NCBI GenBank assembly: GCA_022776205.1
Contig: JALFIK010000191.1
Coordinates: 1-17,817 of the forward strand
DNA: 17,817 nucleotides
DNA from: Eubacterium sp.
GTDB taxonomy: Bacteria; Bacillota; Clostridia; Lachnospirales; Lachnospiraceae
Direction: 5' to 3'
The notes below the pieces were generated by a model that worked only from the letters and a program-made list of their open reading frames with translations, was not told the DNA's origin and searched no databases. Below, in pieces: positions 14,682-17,817 of the stretch. A program made the position numbers and the translations under genes. The stretch's first letter is position 1. Every line of letters starts with the position of its first letter.

Positions 14682-17095
14682 TTGTTTTTCCTCTTTTCTG
14701 TCACATCCTGAATGATCATTTCCGTCATTCCTCTGGCCGTATAGACGGCCGCAGTTTTTTCCACACAGATTCCATATTTCTGCGCAGTTTTTGTTGTTAC
14801 CGGCCCGATACTAATATATTTTCCCTTGATCCGGTCCGGATCTTTGACCATAGAAGCAAAAGCCCGTACCGCACTTGAACTTGCAAAGGTAATATAATCT
14901 GCCTTTTCTACCAGCCGGTTTAATTCTTCCTCTTTTCTCCAGTCTGTCACTGTGTGATAAAGAGGGATGTTTTTATAATATATCCCTGCTTCTTTCAGTG
15001 CTTCCGGAAGAATTTCATTTGCCTCCAGGGCACGAAGGAGCAATACTTTTTCATTTTTTTCAATATGTGGAATCAGATTTTTTGCCAGATCCGACGATGA
15101 ATAGGCTGTCGGAATGAAGTCACAGAAAATTCCGTGATTTTCCAGGGCTTTTTTTGTTCCATCCCCGATCACCGCAAAACGGACATGGGAAAGACTTCGG
15201 ATATCCCGGCGATATTCCCGCATTGCCTCAAAAAAACAGTCCACTCCGTTTGCACTAGTAAGCACGATCCATCCGTACTGATCAATCCGGTCAAGTGCCT
15301 CTTCAAATTCCGGCAGATGAAGTCTCTGTGTACGAATCAGGCTGAAGGAAATCGCCTCCGCTCCCTCATCTTTAAGAATCGGTGACAGCCGGTCTGCCAT
15401 GGAACGGCTTCCTGTCACTAACACACTTTTTCCCGATAATGGCTTATGTCCATACCAGTCAAGAACCGTATGAAGAGAAACCACATCTCCCACGACTGTG
15501 ATGGCCGGCGTGGTGATCTTCTCTCTTTCTACCACTTCCACAATGTCCGAAAGAGTACCGACCGCAATTTTCTGTCTCGCCGTCGTTCCCTCCTGCAAAA
15601 CACCTGCCGGTGTCCTCGGATCTTTTCCGTTCGCAATCAGAGCTGAGACAATATTTGGAAGATTTTTAAGCCCCATGAGGAAAATCAATGTTCCCTCTTC
15701 CTTCGCAAGGATTTCATAATTTAGAACGCTGACTCCGTTTTTGTGATTGCCCTCATGGCCGGTGATCACATGAAACGAGGAGGCAAAATCCCGGTGGGTA
15801 ACAGGAATTCCACAATAAGCCGGCACGCTGTAGGACGAGGAAATTCCCGGAATCACTTCAAAATCTACCCCGGCTTTTCTTAATTCCTGCCCCTCTTCGC
15901 CACCCCGGCCGAAAATATAAGGGTCTCCCCCTTTTAAACGCACAACCGTCTTTCCTTCCCGTGCAAGTTTTATGAGAAGTTCATTTGTCTCGTACTGTTT
16001 CAGATGATGATTCGAGGAACACTTCCCCGCATAAATTAATTCAGCATCATCCCTCACCTCATTTAAAAGGGAACTGGAAACGAGATGATCATAAACGACC
16101 ACATCTGCCTTTTTCAGCACACAAAGTCCCTTCCTTGTAAATAAATCTTCATCTCCCGGTCCGGCGCCTACAAGATACACCATCCCCTGATTCACTTCCC
16201 GGGCTGCCGAAATGCCCAGCTGTCTCGCTGTCTCCATCCGGTCTGTTGCATCCGCCGGAACACACAGAAAGGTTCTTTTAGTGTGAATCCCGTCTTTCAC
16301 AAACATTGCCCGCATGAAAAACTGTCCTTTCTCCTCCCGGCAATAAGCAGCTGCCGGTGCATTGCAGCTTCCGCCGATTGTCTTTAAAAATGCCCGCTCC
16401 GCATTTAAAAGACATCCCGCTGCCTCACTGTGAATAGCAGAAAGGACCCCTTTTATGAAAATATCTTCCGTTCTGCTTTCCACAGCAAGAATTCCCTGCC
16501 CCGCAGCCGGCAGGAACTGTTCCGGATCCAGATATTCATAAAAAAGTCCTTTCTCCTTCTCATATCCAAGTCTTTCAATTCCTGCTGCAGCCAGGATAAT
16601 CCCGTCATATTGTCCATCTTTGAGCTTCTGAATACGGGTCTGTACATTTCCTCTCAGAAGGCGGACACTCACAAAAGGATTTTGCTCTTTAATAAGGAGT
16701 TCTCTCCGGAGGGAACTCGTTCCCACAACACTCCCCGGTTCCATTTCCGCAAGCTTTTTTCCGCTTATAGTCACAAAAACATCCCTTACATCCGCCCGGT
16801 CAAGCACTGCACCAATGCCCAGCCCCGCAGGAAACTCCATGGGCATATCCTTTGCACTGTGTACGGCAATATCCACCCGGCCGGAGAGAAGCTCCGCTTC
16901 GAGCTCCGCAGTAAACACACCCTTTCCACCGAAAGAAGTAAGCGACTTATCAAGGATTTTATCCCCTTTGGTATCAATTTTAACCACTTCTACCCGAATG
17001 TCCGGAAACGATGCCTGAATTTTATTTTTTACAATCTCTGTCTGTTTCAGTGCCAGCTTACTTTTTCTCGTCCCGATTTTTATGGTTTTTTCCAT
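14678..17095 (-). CDS. hemC-cobA-hemD: Trifunctional HemC-CobA-HemD fusion
   Basis: An 805-residue protein with three successive activities from porphobilinogen to precorrin-2. HemC (1 to about 303) is hydroxymethylbilane synthase: IGTRKSKLALKQ (7-18), catalytic D83 in HSAKDMP, GTSSLRR (125-131), and C244 in GGSCNAP, which carries the dipyrromethane cofactor. CobA/SUMT (about 304-548) methylates uroporphyrinogen III at C-2 and C-7: VYLVGAGPGDEDLFT (306-320), RLKGGDPYIFGRGGEE (386-401) and GIPVTHRDFASS (429-440). HemD (about 553-800) closes the ring to uroporphyrinogen III: VLVTGSR (558-564), VLTSANGV (611-618), FASSSAVRAF (737-746) and SIGPVTTKTA (762-771). Each domain is full length with its key residues. 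The ATG at 17095, one base after the cbiH stop, is preferred over an upstream in-frame ATG at 17131 because GAGGAG lies four bases before it at 17100-17105 and MEKTIKIGTRKS is a normal HemC start. Confidence 0.97.
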   Translation of the reverse strand: MEKTIKIGTRKSKLALKQTEIVKNKIQASFPDIRVEVVKIDTKGDKILDKSLTSFGGKGVFTAELEAELLSGRVDIAVHSAKDMPMEFPAGLGIGAVLDRADVRDVFVTISGKKLAEMEPGSVVGTSSLRRELLIKEQNPFVSVRLLRGNVQTRIQKLKDGQYDGIILAAAGIERLGYEKEKGLFYEYLDPEQFLPAAGQGILAVESRTEDIFIKGVLSAIHSEAAGCLLNAERAFLKTIGGSCNAPAAAYCREEKGQFFMRAMFVKDGIHTKRTFLCVPADATDRMETARQLGISAAREVNQGMVYLVGAGPGDEDLFTRKGLCVLKKADVVVYDHLVSSSLLNEVRDDAELIYAGKCSSNHHLKQYETNELLIKLAREGKTVVRLKGGDPYIFGRGGEEGQELRKAGVDFEVIPGISSSYSVPAYCGIPVTHRDFASSFHVITGHEGNHKNGVSVLNYEILAKEEGTLIFLMGLKNLPNIVSALIANGKDPRTPAGVLQEGTTARQKIAVGTLSDIVEVVEREKITTPAITVVGDVVSLHTVLDWYGHKPLSGKSVLVTGSRSMADRLSPILKDEGAEAISFSLIRTQRLHLPEFEEALDRIDQYGWIVLTSANGVDCFFEAMREYRRDIRSLSHVRFAVIGDGTKKALENHGIFCDFIPTAYSSSDLAKNLIPHIEKNEKVLLLRALEANEILPEALKEAGIYYKNIPLYHTVTDWRKEEELNRLVEKADYITFASSSAVRAFASMVKDPDRIKGKYISIGPVTTKTAQKYGICVEKTAAVYTARGMTEMIIQDVTEKRKNK

Positions 17096-17096
17096 A

Positions 17097-17817
17097 TCAC
17101 TCCTCTGGTTGTTTTTCATCTGCAAACCCATATTTATCCTGATATCCCCGCGGTGTGATCATTTTACCATTTTTTACATAAGTATTGGAATTTCCGATGA
17201 TCACAATACTGAACATATCAATTGGTGCATCCTTTATCGCATCAAGAGTCGTAATATAGGAAGACTCTTCTTCCCGTCCCGCATGGCGTACCACACCAAC
17301 CGGTGTTTTCCCATCCCGGTATTTCATGAGAATCTCCGCTGCCTTCTTTACATAATCCACCCTCTTTTTACTTTTCGGATTATAGAGACACACAATAAAA
17401 TCTCCCTGACCGGCACAATCCACTCTCTTCATAATCAATGAGTATGGTGTCATAAGATCACTCAGACTTATCACCGTAAAATCATGCATCAGAGGAGCGC
17501 CCAACACAGAAGCCGCCGCACTTGCTGCAGTTACTCCCGGCACCGTCTCAATTTCCACATCCGACTTTTTCTCGTCGGCAATCTCCAGAAGAATTCCCGC
17601 CATACCGTAAATACCGCTGTCTCCGGAGCTGACCATGGCAACATTTTTCCCTTCGGAAGCAAGATCAACCGCCATACGGCATCGATCCATCTCCTTCGTC
17701 ATCGGTGTGGCCACATATTCTTTATCCGGAAAATACTTTTTTATCATCTCCACATAAGTAGTGTATCCCGTAATAACATCTGCATTTTTAATGACATCAA
17801 CTGCTTTCTGCGTCATA
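17097..17817 (-). CDS. cbiH: Cobalt-factor III C17-methyltransferase CbiH (5' end cut by window edge)
   Basis: SAM-dependent C-17 methylation with ring contraction in the anaerobic pathway. The visible 239-240 residues begin at MTQKAVDVIKNADVITGYTTYVEMI. The family has a GIGPG motif some 10-15 residues before this point, so the methionine at 17816 is internal and the true start lies to the right of the window. SSGDSGIYGMAG (63-74 of the visible part), TVPGVTAASAAASVLGAP and CLYNPKSKKR are characteristic of CbiH/CobJ. The C-terminus includes TPVGVVRHAGREEE and MFSIVIIGNSNTY, as in this methylase group. It ends one base before the trifunctional hem gene. Confidence 0.95.
   Translation of the reverse strand, partial: MTQKAVDVIKNADVITGYTTYVEMIKKYFPDKEYVATPMTKEMDRCRMAVDLASEGKNVAMVSSGDSGIYGMAGILLEIADEKKSDVEIETVPGVTAASAAASVLGAPLMHDFTVISLSDLMTPYSLIMKRVDCAGQGDFIVCLYNPKSKKRVDYVKKAAEILMKYRDGKTPVGVVRHAGREEESSYITTLDAIKDAPIDMFSIVIIGNSNTYVKNGKMITPRGYQDKYGFADEKQPEE
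17100..17105 (-). promoter_or_regulatory. Ribosome binding site fixing the hemC-cobA-hemD start
   Basis: GAGGAG on the minus strand, followed by TGAT and the ATG at 17095; the TGA in the spacer is the stop codon of cbiH. It rules out the longer open frame starting at 17131, which would overlap cbiH by 35 bases and add twelve residues not expected before a HemC domain. Confidence 0.75.

Larger units (their letters stand above)
1..17817 (-). other. Single anaerobic cobamide biosynthesis operon (open at both ends)
   Basis: Sixteen genes in one direction with gaps of at most about 35 bases and six small overlaps. There is no stretch without a gene longer than that, and I saw no internal hairpin terminator, promoter, tRNA, repeat or insertion element. 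Co-transcription is inferred. Clostridial operons of this type are often controlled by a cobalamin riboswitch in the leader; here that would lie beyond the right end and is not seen. Confidence 0.85.

Noticed and set aside
17095..17131. Longer HemC start at 17131 adding twelve residues
   Set aside because: It lacks a Shine-Dalgarno, overlaps cbiH by 35 bases and adds residues not seen in HemC; the GAGGAG site fits the ATG at 17095.
16430..17158. Long plus-strand open frame of 242 codons opposite the HemC domain
   Set aside because: It is antisense to a fully conserved hemC, its translation resembles no family I know, and no plus-strand gene is supported anywhere in the window.
17814..17816. 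ATG at 17816 as the true cbiH start
   Set aside because: The N-terminal GIGPG SAM-binding motif of CbiH would be missing; the family normally has it 10-15 residues earlier, so the gene is cut by the window edge.
1..17817. Cobalamin riboswitch, terminator, CRISPR, tRNA or mobile element
   Set aside because: The window is coding almost end to end with gaps of at most about 35 bases; I saw no B12-box-like leader, T-rich hairpin, regular repeat or transposase.

Overview
The window holds most of one anaerobic (early cobalt insertion) cobamide/vitamin B12 biosynthesis operon. All sixteen genes lie on the minus strand, so transcription runs from the right end to the left. Genes abut, overlap by a few bases or are separated by at most about 35 bases. 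There is no internal gap large enough for a promoter, terminator or riboswitch, and the operon runs off both ends: cbiH lacks its N-terminus at the right edge and hemB lacks its last residues at the left edge. Moderate GC content by eye, strong AGGAGG-type ribosome binding sites, the anaerobic pathway (CbiD, CbiK, CbiJ type) and several gene fusions suggest an anaerobic Firmicute of the class Clostridia, plausibly Lachnospiraceae. That placement is inference; no marker gene is present.

Layout in transcription order: cbiH (partial, 17817-17097); a trifunctional hemC-cobA-hemD fusion (17095-14678); cobS (14681-13899); cobT (13880-12822); cbiC (12791-12165); cbiD (12161-11067); a cbiE-cbiT fusion (11074-9848); cbiK (9821-9039); cbiL (9034-8339); cbiJ (8330-7602); cbiA (7601-6207, TTG start); cbiB (6216-5212); cobD threonine-phosphate decarboxylase (5176-4097); a cobQ-cobO fusion (4077-2017); a precorrin-2 dehydrogenase (2013-1369); a small GNAT acetyltransferase (1403-966); and hemB (950 to beyond position 1).

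How they work together: HemB makes porphobilinogen. The HemC-CobA-HemD protein carries this through hydroxymethylbilane and uroporphyrinogen III to precorrin-2. The dehydrogenase oxidises precorrin-2 to sirohydrochlorin and CbiK inserts cobalt. CbiL, CbiH, CbiD, CbiE/T, CbiJ and CbiC then methylate, contract, reduce and rearrange the ring to cobyrinate, and CbiA amidates positions a and c. The CobO domain adenosylates cobalt, the CobQ domain amidates four more carboxylates, CobD supplies aminopropanol phosphate and CbiB attaches it. CobT and CobS activate and attach the lower base. CbiF, CbiG, CobU, an alpha-ribazole phosphatase and lower-ligand synthesis genes are not in the window; CbiF and CbiG probably lie just beyond the right end.

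The window is a well-understood pathway rather than a new system. The points worth a second look are the CobQ-CobO fusion with a well-placed internal ribosome binding site, the HemC-CobA-HemD triple fusion, and the unexplained GNAT acetyltransferase embedded by overlap in the operon.
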